64,000 bases of DNA from Stenocarpella maydis. Lineage: Eukaryota; Ascomycota; Sordariomycetes; Diaporthales; Diaporthaceae. Position numbers and translations under genes: made by a program. Of the stretch, positions 1-11,770 are shown piece by piece (the first letter of the stretch is position 1; each line of letters starts with the position of its first letter). The stretch spans positions 124,001-188,000 of the forward strand of contig NQMI01000036.1 in the NCBI GenBank assembly GCA_002270565.1. The letters are read 5' to 3'. Under the pieces are notes generated by a model. That model ran no database searches, was not told the DNA's origin, and was given only the letters and a program-made list of their open reading frames with translations.

Positions 1-698
1 TCCGGGGCTGCGTCCGAGTAGGGGGCTAAGGCATGTGCCAGTCTGTGCTTATGATCTCAGCAGCCGGGCTTTAGGGTGCTATAGGGTTGGCTGGTAGACT
101 GCGCTGATGGTTGATAAGTGTCTCTTGCTATATCGGGCGGAGGCTGTGTCTCGCAGATGGTGCTACTAGAGTGGGTCGTAATGCATCTAAGACGTGAAGT
201 TCTTTTGACATCACAACTCGTCGGCTTTCGAACATTTCGAATTAGTGATGTTGCATTACTGTTGTGCTCAAAATCAACTCGGATGGGCCGGCCACGTTGG
301 TGGAGCAACGAGTGCAATAATATTCCTTGGATATTGTGAGCATGCTTCATCCATTTGTCCACATCGTCTGCACCGCGTTGACCTTTGCAGTGGTTCTCAT
401 CATACGCCCCATGTCAAACCAGTTTCTTGGAACTTGTCCACTCAGCATTCTTTCCTATCACCCTGCCCAGGTGCACATTGTCATTCAAGAGTAAGATGAC
501 CCTCAGAGTACAGTCGAGCATGGCGACTCGCGCGTTCATGACCTTGGCCAAATCCATTCTTCATTCATAAAGATAGGAAGACATTGGAGTGACTTGAAAG
601 TAGTGTAATATAATTGCTAGGGTATATTTCATTAGGCAATGGCTGAGAAGGGATTGATCGTCTCTTCTTCTCTTGGTTGCTGCTACCAATATTTTCAT
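1..698. other. gene-free left edge
   Basis: Only short overlapping open frames on both strands are present, none with a recognisable motif or a convincing splice structure. It probably holds the 3' flank of the Clr5-type gene that ends at 699. Nothing else is seen here. Confidence 0.5.
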
Positions 699-3243
699 TC
701 AATCAACAGTTGGCCTGCTAGGTATGAACGTGGTTCGTTTCCAATCAGCGAGATTGGCAGAGTTGGTAGCACAAGCTTCTTCCCTTTTGGTGCATGCCTC
801 ATTTTTCGCCTCTAGAAACAGACCACAGACTGAGAAGTCTTGGAAAGTGTGCTCGCCGCGAGTTGTGAGTAGGCGCTTAACAAGTGACTCGTCTCGTGCC
901 CGCAGCCCTTCGATGACATCCTGCATGTCAAAATTTGAAGACAGCCATGAGTCTTCCACCTGGAGTCTTCGGTACGTTAAAAGCTCAACTTGTATGGCAG
1001 CCCAAATCGTACCAATGCGCTTCTGTCTGCACCCCACAAAAGCCATCCAAAAATATTCAAATCCCGATAAAAAATGTATTCGGTGAGAACATAGTTCACT
1101 ATACTCCTCTGAGTCCCCATCAGGATCATTAAAATCATCGCAATGGTCTCCATTGTCGCTTGTGGACTCAGGGATGTTGAACAAGTTGCCGGCCGTCTTC
1201 GTTGAACTTGTTTGTCCATGGTTAACGGAGTGGTTGAGCACCTCTCTAATAGCTTCCCAGCCCAACTTAACTTCAGGCGTCCAAGTGTTGACGACAGAAG
1301 TCGGAACAGATGAAGCAAGATCAGCCGCACTGAAGGATTGGTGGTGGCATTGCTCCGTCTCCCCAAGCTTGAGAAGCGCTGGAAGCGAAATTTGAGCACA
1401 CAAGGCTGGGTCTGCTCTCAATGCCAGGAGACAAACCAAACAAGCGAGCATTCCAAATAGCGTTTCCCCTGGCCTGGCAGCACTAGCTAAGTGAACGCAC
1501 ACGAGCACGAATGCATGCAGTGGTCCCAGCTTCAGGTCTAAGCCGCAGGATTTGCAGCGTCTGTGGAACAAACCACTCGCTGTGTTGATATTGGGAGCCC
1601 AAAATTTCATGAAAATTGCTGTCAGGAAGTGACAAACTGTCTGCGCTGACGTATGGCAGAACATGTGTTTCCACTCATGCGGTATAGCCTTCGTACCAGT
1701 TAAATGGAACTTGCGGACGATTGGCGAATCCGCGTCCCACCTCCCGCAAATGTCAACATCGACCCCTTCCAATTGTAAGTCGGATGTGGAAGGATCAGTT
1801 CCAAGAACCAGGGGGAAGACGGAACTGTGTGAATGTAGAATCGTCATGAAGAGCGCATCCAAGACTGTCACGCCTGAGCTGTCAGTATAGCTGACACCAA
1901 TCGAGTTTCTGCCTGTCAAGCTGCTGGCCAGCGCGAATACCACTCCACAACATGCCTTTGACCCGTCCAAAAACTTTGCAGCCAAGTGAAAAGGTGATAT
2001 GGTGCGTAGCGCTTCCTCATCGAAAGCTTTACTCTCCAAAATCTTACGTAGCGCATCAACATTGCGTGATATGGTGGCAAACACGATTTCTTCAACTTCT
2101 GCATCTTTTCTGGATTCAGAAATTGTGTTGGAAACGTGATCTACTGCTAGCGGCAAGTCTTCGGCCTGGTGAGTCGTGAATGTATTGGCCCGAAGACCTT
2201 CAGTGATGGCGCTTGTTAAGTCTGGGCCATGCTGTTCGCTCCATGCTCTCCAGATTGAGTCATCCTCTATATCATATCGGTCTCCATAATCATCGTCTCG
2301 GCTTCTGGGCTCTAATTCGACGTCCTCATATTGTATGGCGTCATAGTCGATGTGTATTGACCAGTTACACAATTGCGTTGGCGGCTCGATCGCCGCATTG
2401 GCTGCGGATGGGGACTGGGCAGGGTCTGCCTCCAACCATCTACTCTGATGGTTTTCTGGCGAGCCCTCGATGGCACCGGCCAGTGTCTTGAAGTTTATGA
2501 GAGAAAGGGTCCAGTGCTTTGGGCCTTTCCCCCAGTATTTTGTAGTGAGGAAAGAGAACATCCAGAAATCATCAAGCCAGTTGGCAGTAACTCTGAGAAA
2601 AATGGAGTTAGAAACACATCCCATACTATCAGATGTCTGGAATGGCCACTACTTGCACACCTTCTTTCGTTTTCACTCATCCGTTTCATTAGGTCGAGAT
2701 CCCTGCCGTCCAACAGGAGTTGAGCTCTGTCTATAAGGACCTTTTGGTGTATCAATTATGTTGTCGGCGTCATGCCCTCTTGAGGGCTAGCATCTCCGCG
2801 CTGACCCTGGGGACTGCATACGGTGATATAGCTCGGAGTTCGAGGTCCACTGCTGAGGGGCGATGGCTTGTCATGAACAGGATCTTGGCGTCTTCGAAAG
2901 AACGCAGAGTATCGTGATGCCCCGCTGAAAAACCTGAATATACAGAGAATAAGAGACTGTTAGATACAATGCCCTGGAAATAGGTCACTTACAAGCCTGG
3001 GCGGATAGACAGTGGCCTCTCTTTGCGGATCGAGTCGTTAATGTACCGCTTGAGCTGTTTCTTGTCCACAGGCTTGGACCAATCTCCTTGTTCAAGTTGT
3101 ACATTCGATGTTCCGACGCCGTGCTGTTGACGTCTTTTGCCCAGCACAGTTATCACATCTTCCTTCTCGCTAGTTGTGATGTGCTTCTTGACTTTCCACT
3201 TTTTGAAATGATAACGGTACTGGTGAACCCTAAATGATTGCAT
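699..3243 (-). CDS. Clr5-domain protein with ankyrin-like C-terminal region
   Basis: Proposed exons (minus) are 3243-2993, 2933-2822, 2740-2661 and 2592-699, which sum to 778 residues with consistent phases. The first exon carries the end of a Clr5 domain (QYRYHFKKWKVKKHI), a fungal N-terminal domain usually joined to ankyrin-like or unknown regions. The last, 630-codon exon has helical ankyrin-like stretches (LRTISPFHLAAKFLDG) and a Trp-rich start (NWLDDFWMFSF). The in-frame TAA at 2756-2758 lies inside a predicted GTATGC...AAAAG intron. The last intron has a good CTAAC branch and TTTTTCTCAG acceptor. The oddity is that the N-terminal half of Clr5 (the W...LY part) is not found upstream to about 4000, so translation from ATG 3243 gives a shortened domain. 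Either a first exon was missed or the gene is 5'-truncated. The function is unknown. The family is thought to be nuclear or regulatory, which is inference. Confidence 0.65.
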
Positions 3244-4219
3244 TAGATCCAAGCCACAGTGTTAGGTATAGTGTTGTGGTGAGAGGGTGGGAAAATGTAT
3301 CTGACTTGTACAGCCACCCATCACAAGCAAGCCACAGCTCTGGATGGCAGGATGGGTGCCCCACCCTTCGTGTTGTATGCAGGCTATCTGCAAGTGTTGC
3401 AGGCCGTCCCGCGCCTAGGATGGCAGCGGGCTTGACTGCCTGGTCGGAAAGAAAAAGAGAAGCACCATTGGGACGCTTCGCAGAAAGTGTAGGCTAAAAC
3501 TGCATGCAAACAAAAAGAGAACAGCCAATCATTGTGAAGACAGTGGCCAACCGACCTGGGGGTAGGGTGGGATTGGGAGCGCCACCTGCGAGGGTGCGCT
3601 GACAACTGAGGTTGGAGGCTACAAAAGTCGCGGTTATGTACTTGAGTACTACGTTGGCATCAGCCTCAGGAGGAGCACAAAAGAGCACTGTCCAATCAGC
3701 TTGCACGAGGCCAAACATTCCCGGCCGGTCCCTGAAGGAATGTTTGACTGCCCACTGACACCGTCGGATACCTAGGTGCATAGCAGGCCCATGAATTGCA
3801 TCTAACAACAAGAGACTGCCCAATGGCATCAGATCTGAGATCCAGGGGCAGGGCGAAGCCACCGAGACACCCGCAGCATTAGTAAGGTTGCCTCGAGTTC
3901 ACCAAATGTAGATGATGGATTTGGGCGGGTTTTGCACCTGCTTCCGTCTCCTCCTTCTCGAATATAAATTGCTGGGCGTTCCTCATTCTCCGTCGACGTG
4001 GACAGCTCGCCTCAACTAATCTGAACTCGCGCCATAACAGTAATCACTTGAGGCTATTAGAATTAAAAACATCCTGACCACCGCCATCTTGACCGCTTGG
4101 TGAAATATCCTCTACTACTTGTATTTCAACGACTACTCATCTCGTATCTAGTGGCTCTCCTCCGCTGGACTCCCTCGAACTTCCCACTCCTAATCAAATC
4201 GATCCTCCCTCAGGCCAAC
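3244..4219. other. intergenic region and long 5' leader
   Basis: There is no coding signal on either strand. The right part, from the TATA-like box at 3961 to the ATG at 4220, is pyrimidine-rich and reads as promoter plus about 200 nt of 5' leader for the 74-residue gene. A TACCTAGGTG word lies near 3770. The missing N-terminal Clr5 exon was searched for here and not found. Confidence 0.5.
3961..3969 (+). promoter_or_regulatory. TATA-like box of the 74-aa gene
   Basis: AATATAAAT sits about 250 nt before the start codon at 4220, followed by a CT-rich leader. The position suits a highly transcribed gene with a long 5' UTR. It rests on sequence resemblance only. Confidence 0.35.
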
Positions 4220-4531
4220 ATGTCATACAACCACAACAAGCTTTCTGCTTTGGTCTCCACGGTGTAAGGCAGTAGAGAATCTTACACTATTCTGCCCATG
4301 CCTGCTCTCACGGCACTTGCTCACTAGCTAATTACACGAATCTTTCCCAGTCAGAGTTACTCCACGACTAGTGACCATGCTAGCACCACTGCCCAGCAAG
4401 GCTCGACTGGTACACCAGCCCCTCAACATGGCCAGGCCCCACGCAGAGTTCAACACCATGGAGAGGAGAAGAAAGACTGCATAAACCATGACCTTCTTGG
4501 AATTGGATCTCTGTTCCGCAACCAGAAGTGA
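4220..4531 (+). CDS. small two-exon protein, 74 aa, unknown function
   Basis: Exon 1 is 4220-4263 and exon 2 is 4351-4531, giving 225 nt and an intact 74-codon frame. The start has a purine at -3 (aacATG). The 87-nt intron has a GTAAGG donor and a TTTCCCAG acceptor, and phase 2 is kept across it. The product begins MSYNHNKLSALVSTV and continues as a hydrophilic, Ser/Thr/Gln-rich chain ending in LLGIGSLFRNQK. No signal peptide, membrane segment or known domain is seen. The TATA-like box and long CT-rich leader upstream support real transcription. Using the alternative donor two bases earlier would stop the frame within seven codons, so this donor is preferred. The gene lies alone between the Clr5-type gene and the ArAE transporter. 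I do not recognise the family. Confidence 0.6.
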
Positions 4532-5650
4532 CATGGACTTGAAGATAGCTAGGGGGATCAGTGAGAGAGGACTTTCCATATGTGCTTAGGTATCTCGGTG
4601 CATGTCTGTAGCTAGGTAATGATTTGGTGAATCTTAAACACAGGAACAATGCTTGCTCGTACACTCGACTCCGAGGTTGTCTTAGCAGTTGCGTCCGGAC
4701 CCGGACCTGCGAGCGCTCAGCGGGCCACAATATATCCTTCGTTCACCTGTGGGATCTAGAGAGGATAGACGAGAAAACAACCATGTCCGCTACTTCAGCC
4801 AATACCGTGCCCACCACGGTACCTCATCACTAGCAGATTAGTATTGGAGCTTTCCCGCAGCCTTCCGATGACTTAATCCTGGCCTGTCTCTTCTAATAAC
4901 ACCAATTAATCGACGAGGATTGAGAGCAGCGCCTTGGGCCGTCCAGGTGATGCCACCTTTTGCACGGTGATCATTGAGAATCGTGGCGGTTGACCTAAGG
5001 TATGGGAGAAGTAAGTTATGCTCCCCCAGACCTCAAACTGTACCCATCTGATCATCAGGATGCTCATCGCGGTAAAGGTTGGTAGAGGAGGGCAAGCAAA
5101 GCAAGAAGGATACATAGCAAGGTGGAACTTTAAGCCCAGACCTGAAATTACACGGGCGGCGAAAGTTTTGTATGAAAGTGTGGTCGGTCAATCACGGAGT
5201 TTGGCCACAACGGCTGAATATAATGTCTGCGCCAGCAGCCTACGCAATCACCGCTGCAGCTTTTTCAGATGGATAACACATTTATATATAAACTGAAAGC
5301 AATGAGAGCAAGCCCAAAGGTTCCGACGAATTAGCTGAGGGGATGAGCACAAATGATCACATACTTGCTGCATAGTTACTGCTAATTTCAAACAGAATTC
5401 CAGCAGACGTCAATATATACATCGTATCAAACAGGCCAGTACTCACAACCGAGTCCTAGGCCTGTAACTTTGCTCAAGGGTTGGCGAACGATCCAGACTA
5501 GTCCTGGAGTCGTAGAAACATTTGTGTGGCATCTCAAATGTCTATAGACAAGTGTGCATAATAGCCTGGTCCGCACAGGCTTTGGTGGAAGATAACAACG
5601 GCAAGGTGACTGGAGGGAGCTGTCGCAAGTTGATGGGCCCAGTTGCCAGC
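4532..5650. other. intergenic, two 3' ends facing each other
   Basis: This lies between the ends of two convergent genes. Short open frames only. AT-rich patches, such as the TTTATATATAAA around 5280, look like 3' flanking DNA. No gene is seen. Confidence 0.5.
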
Positions 5651-8600
5651 CTAATCATTCTTCCCCTTTCCCCTCTCAGCACCAGAAGAAGCAGCAGCAG
5701 CCCTCGCCTCAGCTGCCCGGGAAGCCCACGTTCCCACCCTCTGCACGCTGCCGCCGTCGCTGACGGAGCTTTCGTCAGAGGATACGGTATACTCCACCCG
5801 GAAACTGAAGTCGACGGTGCCCACGAGACCCCCGACGGTGGCAACCAGGGCCTCGAGGTCGCCAACGATGAGCGTTGAGCATACCTGCAGCATCGCGAAC
5901 TCGGTGTAGCCCTTCTGCTCCATGTTGCGGGCGTCGAGAAGGCTGCGAAAGTCAAGGGGCTGGTGGCGCTGGTGCTTGGGGCTGGAACTAGAGGGCTCGC
6001 CCTCTGTGCCTGGGGGGGCCGGGGTGGTCGAGTGTGTGGATGACGAGGACGATGAGGTTGCGGATGATCTTGATGAGAGTGCGGACGAATGCTGAGCAGC
6101 CCCGGCGCCGGATTTGTCCGCGGACATACTGAGGAGTCGCCTCATCATTTCATAAGGCTTCGGCAGGGGTAAGTATGGTGGGAGTGACTGGCCCGACAGC
6201 AGGGCATTGGAAAGGAGGGTCAGAGTAGAGAGGATCTGGCTGTGAATGGGCGAGACATCTTCGAATACCTCGCCGAGCACGTGCATCCAATCTTCGTCCG
6301 AGCTCTCTGCCGGTCCTTTGGGAGCCAGATAGGTCAAGACATAAGACATTAGGGTGCAGTAATTCATGATGCTGTCATAAAAGAGCAATGCTTAGCAACG
6401 TGCTGGAGTTGCGCTAAGGAGGTTCGGCAGGGGCTAAACGCACCGAGTAGATCGTAATATTATATCTTGATACTGTTTCTCGGGGAATTTGCCCCCAAGA
6501 CTGGGCTCAAATTTCTGGAAGCTTGCGTGCAACTGGAGAGAGGGCAGGAGCAAGGTCAACTTCCCGAACAATTTCCGCCGGACCTTGAACAGGGAGTGTG
6601 CAGGTGTCCCTGGAACCTCCGTGTCGCCAAGAGTCCCAGTCATCGTGGCTTTCATCGTGGTATGAACCACGCTCGAATAGTTAGCGAGAAGGTAAAGCAC
6701 CGCGCTCAGGTCCTTGCGAAGCCATGTCCTATCTGTAAAAGGGCGCGGGAACACGGTCCAGAAGAAGGCGACAAAGGAACCCGCAGCGACGGTGGCCAGT
6801 CGATAGGGGGCGAGTTTGTAGAGCGGGTAGTATGGCTGCCCGCTGGACTCCGAAGCCTTGACTCCGAGCAAGTCTGTTTGGAGTTCGTACCCCACGATGA
6901 GAACCTCGAGAAATGTTTGTCAACACCGATGTGCACTAAAAAGAATCACCCGCTGGGAGTGCAGGGGGTTGGCGAACCTGGGTGACGATGCAAATCAGGG
7001 CGGCGGGTATGAATTGCGGATACTTGAAAAAGAGGTAATACTCGATAAAGATAAAGAGCCAGAGGAACACGAAAATACCCGGTACTTTGCGGTCGACGAT
7101 GTAGTATATGATAAAGCAGTTGACCATGGCGATAAAGGTCCCGCCTATGCGCAGGATGAAGCCAAAAGTAGATTGCCCCGACGCTGGGGTATTTTGGTTA
7201 GCTTAGAGAGCAATGGATTCACTACACCGCAAGGGGAAGCCGAGTTCCTACTTTGAGTCATGCCGATAGCTATGATAATCATGGCCCACACGAGCCGTTG
7301 CTGTAGGAAGAAACGCTGCGAGCTCTCGAGGAAAGCAATTATGCCGATCGTCATAGTCGCACAGGCGACGCGGAAGCCAAAGATGGACTCGGGCGAGCCG
7401 AAGAAGCGCGAGAAGCGCCGCAGGCCGTTACCGAAGCGCTCCCAGGAGTTCTCGGGAGGGAGGTGCTCCGGGTCCTTGTTGTTCATCCAGCCCTGGCCGA
7501 GGTAGACGACGTTGGTTCCCGTCTCCATAATGTCTGGCGAATCCTCGGCCGTCGAGTCCTCGTTGCTGAAGATCCCGAGGAACCACTTGCGTAGGCGCCG
7601 TCCACTCGGGAAGATCAGGCGCTTCTTGGACATTGTTCCGTCCTCTGCCTTTGCTTCGGCGAAGGCTACGAGATCCTGCACGGCCTCGCCTGTGGCTTGC
7701 ATCTATGGGTCGGGGGACAAGATTAGCATGTGCGAGGGAGCAGACAGATTGGAGACGACATCACGCATGGGCTTGAAGCACTCACCAACTTTTCCAGGTA
7801 CAAAATCACATAGAGTTGTGCCTGGTCGTTTGTCCTCTTTTCAAACAACCGTGTGCTGTCCTTGGACCAGTTCTCAAAATTCCCGTCGCCGCACAGGCCC
7901 TTATCCCTTGCCCAGAGGCGGAGGATCTCCCCCTTGCGGGAGGTGAAGTCCTCAACCTTGGCGTTGATGACGCTCGAAAATCCAACCTGGCCGGGACGGA
8001 GCTCGCCGGCAGAAGCCTCGACATCGGCATCTGCGCCGGCGTTTTGGGCAGCCGCTTTCTTCTGTGCTTTTGGTTGCGGGAAGAACTTCAGCAGGATGCC
8101 GGCGTGATCAATTCCTTGGACGATAGCGCCGGACAATATCTCGAAGGGCTCATGTAGCTGCTTCATAATGTCGTTCCAGATGCGCTGGCTCTCTTCTTTG
8201 CCGATCGGCTGCAAGTGCTGGGACAGGCCGCCGTCACCCGGGCCATCACCATCCCAGCCCCTTTCCCTCCCCACGCGCTGGAAAATGTCCATTATTGTGC
8301 CGATACCAGTCATCGGAATGACACACATGCGAATCAAATTGAACGTCTCCCCGAAATCCTTGGCGCTCAAGTGGCCCCAAGCGATGTCGCGCTTTGCGAA
8401 CTTCATATCACCATAAATCTTGCCCATCAGCTCCCTGATCGCCCCGATGGTACCCTGCAGAGCCAGGGCATTCTTCTGCTCCTTGGTCAGCTTCGGGCCC
8501 TTGCCCTTCTTGCCGGCCTTCCTCTCTGGCTCCGAGCGGCCGGCACAGGTCTCTGTGATCTCGAGGGCGAACATGTCCTCATTCTCCAGGCCCTGGAGAT

Positions 8601-9612
8601 ACTGCTTTTCAAGCAGGATGGATTTCTTGAAGAGTCCGAGGACGCCAGTCATCTGTTTCACGACTACCTGACGGCTGCTGATGGGGAACACAATGAGTGA
8701 AACCCCTGTGGCAATCGCGAGGCCCATGTATATGGCGGCCAGGAGCCTCTGGATAAACGCCTCGGCGGTGGCCAGGGTGGGGAACTCGGGGCCAAATGTG
8801 CACGAGATGTTAACGACGATGCTATAGATGATAACCGGGATATTGAAGGCCGGATATTTGGCCCTGATGGCGTTGCTCAGCCATATCTGGAAGAACAGCC
8901 ACACGCCACACACGGCGCTCTGGCTCGAATTATATGGGGCGTATCCATTAGCCCGGATGAAGGCAGCCATCTCGCCGAGGTCTGAGGTGTGCAGGCGGGC
9001 CTGGACGGCGGTGTAGCAGATGAGCATAGCCATTGCGCAGCCTACGGCAGTGGCCAGGCAGTTCAAGATCATGTTCTGGATAAACTTGCCGCGGGGAAGG
9101 ATGGCAAGGGCCAGGACAGCAATGATGCCGACGAGGTATCCCAATGTGTTCAGCTGCCGCGTGACCGAGGGCGCCTGGTATATGGCGAGGCCAATTACTG
9201 GGGCGATAGAGCCTCTGTTTGTCAGGGCCAAGGGGCACCGGTCAGCAGTGGCTCAATGGGGTTGGGCCTGTTCATCCTTTCATAATACAGTAGACAGGCA
9301 GGTGGGGAAGACAGACTTGAACATGTTCTTGAGGAGGAGGTCGTTGAGGCCCAGCTTCTGCGTGATCTTGGCAACGAAGCCGGGAGACTTGGGCTCCTCG
9401 CCGGGTGGTTCCTCGGGCTCTGGGGCCACGTCCTTGAAGGTCGGGGCATTGCGCAAAGGGTCGCCCCGCGGGTCCAGGCCTTGCACCTGGGAGGATTCTG
9501 TCCCGTTGTGCACCTCATGTCGCAGCTCCTCGTGGGACTTGGTCTGCCGCACGGGGGGCTGCTCTCCTCGGGCTGGCTGCGTGTGCTCAGCAGCACCAGC
9601 GGCGGCAGCCAT
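5651..9612 (-). CDS. ArAE_2_N / DUF2421 multi-pass membrane transporter
   Basis: Six exons (minus): 9612-9296, 9214-7786, 7702-7252, 7183-6978, 6904-6444 and 6371-5651. All phases agree and the total is 1194 residues. The chain is a hydrophilic N-terminus, a first block of six hydrophobic helices (around VGIIAVLALAILP to GLAIATGVSLIVF), a long cytosolic region, a second helix block (FGFRVACATMTIGIIAFLE, ending LFFKYPQFIPAALICI), then a DUF2421-like domain and a low-complexity tail. This is the architecture of fungal putative ER/plasma-membrane transporters annotated ArAE_2_N (aromatic acid exporter-like, FUSC superfamily) with DUF2421, related to the fission-yeast brefeldin A sensitivity protein family. 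Substrate is unknown; export of organic acids is inferred from family naming. Exon 1 ends with a less usual GTCTAC donor; the other donors are close to consensus. The length is typical of the family. Confidence 0.9.
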
Positions 9613-11203
9613 GGCAGGCGACGGTGGGCCAACGCGCCAAGAGAGTAACGTCGTCTAGTTCGATGCGAGGTCCGACTCGGAGGGGAATGGGCTGGGAGAT
9701 GACGGCTGGCGGTTCAGTTGGGCCATCGAGGAGGCCGGATAAGGTAATTGACACGGGCTGGAGGGAGGAGAGGCGGCATCGTGGGGGTGTCGAAGGAGAA
9801 GACCCACGGGGCCGAGACAGGGACCGACGTGCCGAGCGTGTTGACGTTGGAGGTGGAGCTGCAGCCCTCCGTATCCCTGCCCGTCTATGCTTATTAACTA
9901 GTCTACCTAATGTAAGTCATGACGCTACCTCGGGGCCGATCTCCACTCCGTCCACTACACTGTATTTTTAGCAGCCACAACAAAGCATCCCGACTCAGTG
10001 CCAGCTTATTATTGGCGCCGCTGGTCTCCTCGCTTCCGGCGCCGACGCGTGGCGTCTGCCTGTCATATAGACCAGGCTTGAGCTGGCGTCTTCTTTTGAT
10101 ACTCGTGCATCTGCCCTCTGCTTCTGATTGTCCTCGTCTTGTTGCGACAGCAGCAGCCGCCCCTTTCTCAGCCTCAGCAACAACGCCCGGACGTCTTGCT
10201 TGCCGAAGCTGCCACGCCAGAACATCATGGCCTGCGGGTAGTTGGCCACAGAAGACGGGAGGAGACGTGGGATTTGATCTTCACTCCTGTAGCCTGGCCA
10301 TCCGGAATTAACTGGCGCCTTTTAAGGACCAAACACTGTCTGTCGTGGCTGACCACGTGGCTGACTCCATGACACGACATGCCTCGCCTTTGCTGACACC
10401 GCGCCAGGATAAGTACAGTGCCACATGTTGTGAGATGGAGCATAGTTACCGATTCCCGCCTGTGAATGGCCGTGGGACCAAAATAGGAGCTGTCACCCTA
10501 CCCAGGTCCAATGCGTGCCTTGGTCGAGCTTGGACAACGGTCATGCAAACCTCAATCTTTGACCGTCAACAAGCAGGCACGCACCTTTCCTCCCGCTACG
10601 CATGTTCCACATTGTGTTGCCTGCCTGCTGGCGGATCATCGGCCACAAGAGGCAGCTCCTTGAGCCCATGTCCGGGCAATACCGTAATCGACGCTGTCCA
10701 GCCTCCCTCGTGCCGGACCAAGGGAACAATCAAACTGCTCCGGGCCGCCAGAACCCGCAACCCTTCTTGAAAGAGCTACCCGGGGTCGTTCGCATCGGCA
10801 ATGACATTGCGCTCAACAGCAGGATGGCCGAGGAGAACATTTCAGCTCTTCATTAAGAGTTTCGGGTGTTGATCTGAGTTAGCTGCCCACCTCGACTTAT
10901 AGCTAATACCGGCGTAGTATACTCGGAGGGTGGCTTAGTACACATAATACAATTGAGTGAGGGAGTGTTTTCCTCCTAGAGCAAAGGCCAAGGCTAGTGC
11001 GTAGCGTTTGAGCGAATGTCTGTAAAGAAGCATGCGACCCTCGGGGTGCCATGGCTGTCGGTGAAATTCCAGTTTGATGTGACGGCTGGAAAAGGCGAGA
11101 AGTTCAGAGGCGTAGCTGGAAGTATTGCCTGAGCATTCTTTCTAGAGCTGGACCTACCGCACTCTTGAGGTCAGCATCGGGCAGGAATGCAAGCAGCCTT
11201 TAT
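9613..11203. other. gene-free region upstream of the transporter
   Basis: The first few hundred bases are the likely promoter and 5' UTR of the transporter. An 84-codon minus frame at 9995-10249 has some coding flavour, but no start context, domain or splice partner that I can support. Nothing else is recognised. Confidence 0.45.
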
Positions 11204-11770
11204 TCAGCGGAGCGGGACGTGTATCGAGCATGCGAAGCGTGCGAGATATGCGGCCCGCGTAGCGTTCTTACCCAGCGTAATCACCCGAAAGTTATCTGAG
11301 TCTGGATTGGTCTGTTCAGAATCCTCGAGTCTGGATTGGTCAATGACGATGTACCTCTGAAAGTATTTAGCCGAGAGGAAATTGTTAAGAAGACATGTTG
11401 TTGAAAATCGTGGTCCGTTGTTGAAGAGGAAGGCGCGGGCCGGAAGGGGGCGTGGTAAGGCGCTGCAGGCTCAGCGCCGCAGGCAGGGGGCCCTAGGGGG
11501 TTCCCCCCTAAAAACAACAAGAGGACGCCTTCAGAACAGACTGAATCTATCACCAAGTTGCTTTAAAATAGTTAATTCATATTATTTAGCGGTTTCTATG
11601 GTGTTGATAATGAAGAAGCGTGGTTGATATTGGGCGTGGAGCGTGCTTGGGTTGCTTAGTCAGCCAGGGGCTGCAGAAGCACGGGGATAAGCAGAACGCT
11701 ACGCCGCAAGCGGAGTGGGCCAGCATATCTCGCACGCTTCGCGTGCGAGATACACGTCCCGCTCCGCTGA
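11204..11770. mobile_element. inverted-repeat element with terminal hairpins (MITE-like)
   Basis: A perfect 22-bp word (TCAGCGGAGCGGGACGTGTATC) at 11204-11225 is repeated as its reverse complement at 11749-11770. The similarity continues inward for about 70 bp with gaps, including GCGAAGCGTGCGAGATATGC and CGTAGCGTTCT. Each end can fold: 11728-11750 is a perfect 10-bp-arm hairpin with a TTC loop, and 11228-11242 is a near-perfect one. The interior has no long open frame, but carries a 15-bp direct repeat (11298-11312 and 11327-11341). The size, the terminal inverted repeats and the lack of a transposase fit a non-autonomous foldback or MITE-type DNA transposon. No clear target-site duplication is visible, so the exact ends are uncertain. 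Confidence 0.55.
11728..11750. repeat. perfect hairpin, 10-bp arms
   Basis: The arms are TCTCGCACGC and GCGTGCGAGA around a TTC loop. The hairpin overlaps the right inverted repeat of the element at 11204-11770. Confidence 0.8.

Noticed and set aside
2756..2758. In-frame TAA as proof that the Clr5 gene is dead
   Set aside because: A plausible phase-0 intron (2821-2741) removes it, and downstream exons stay in frame.
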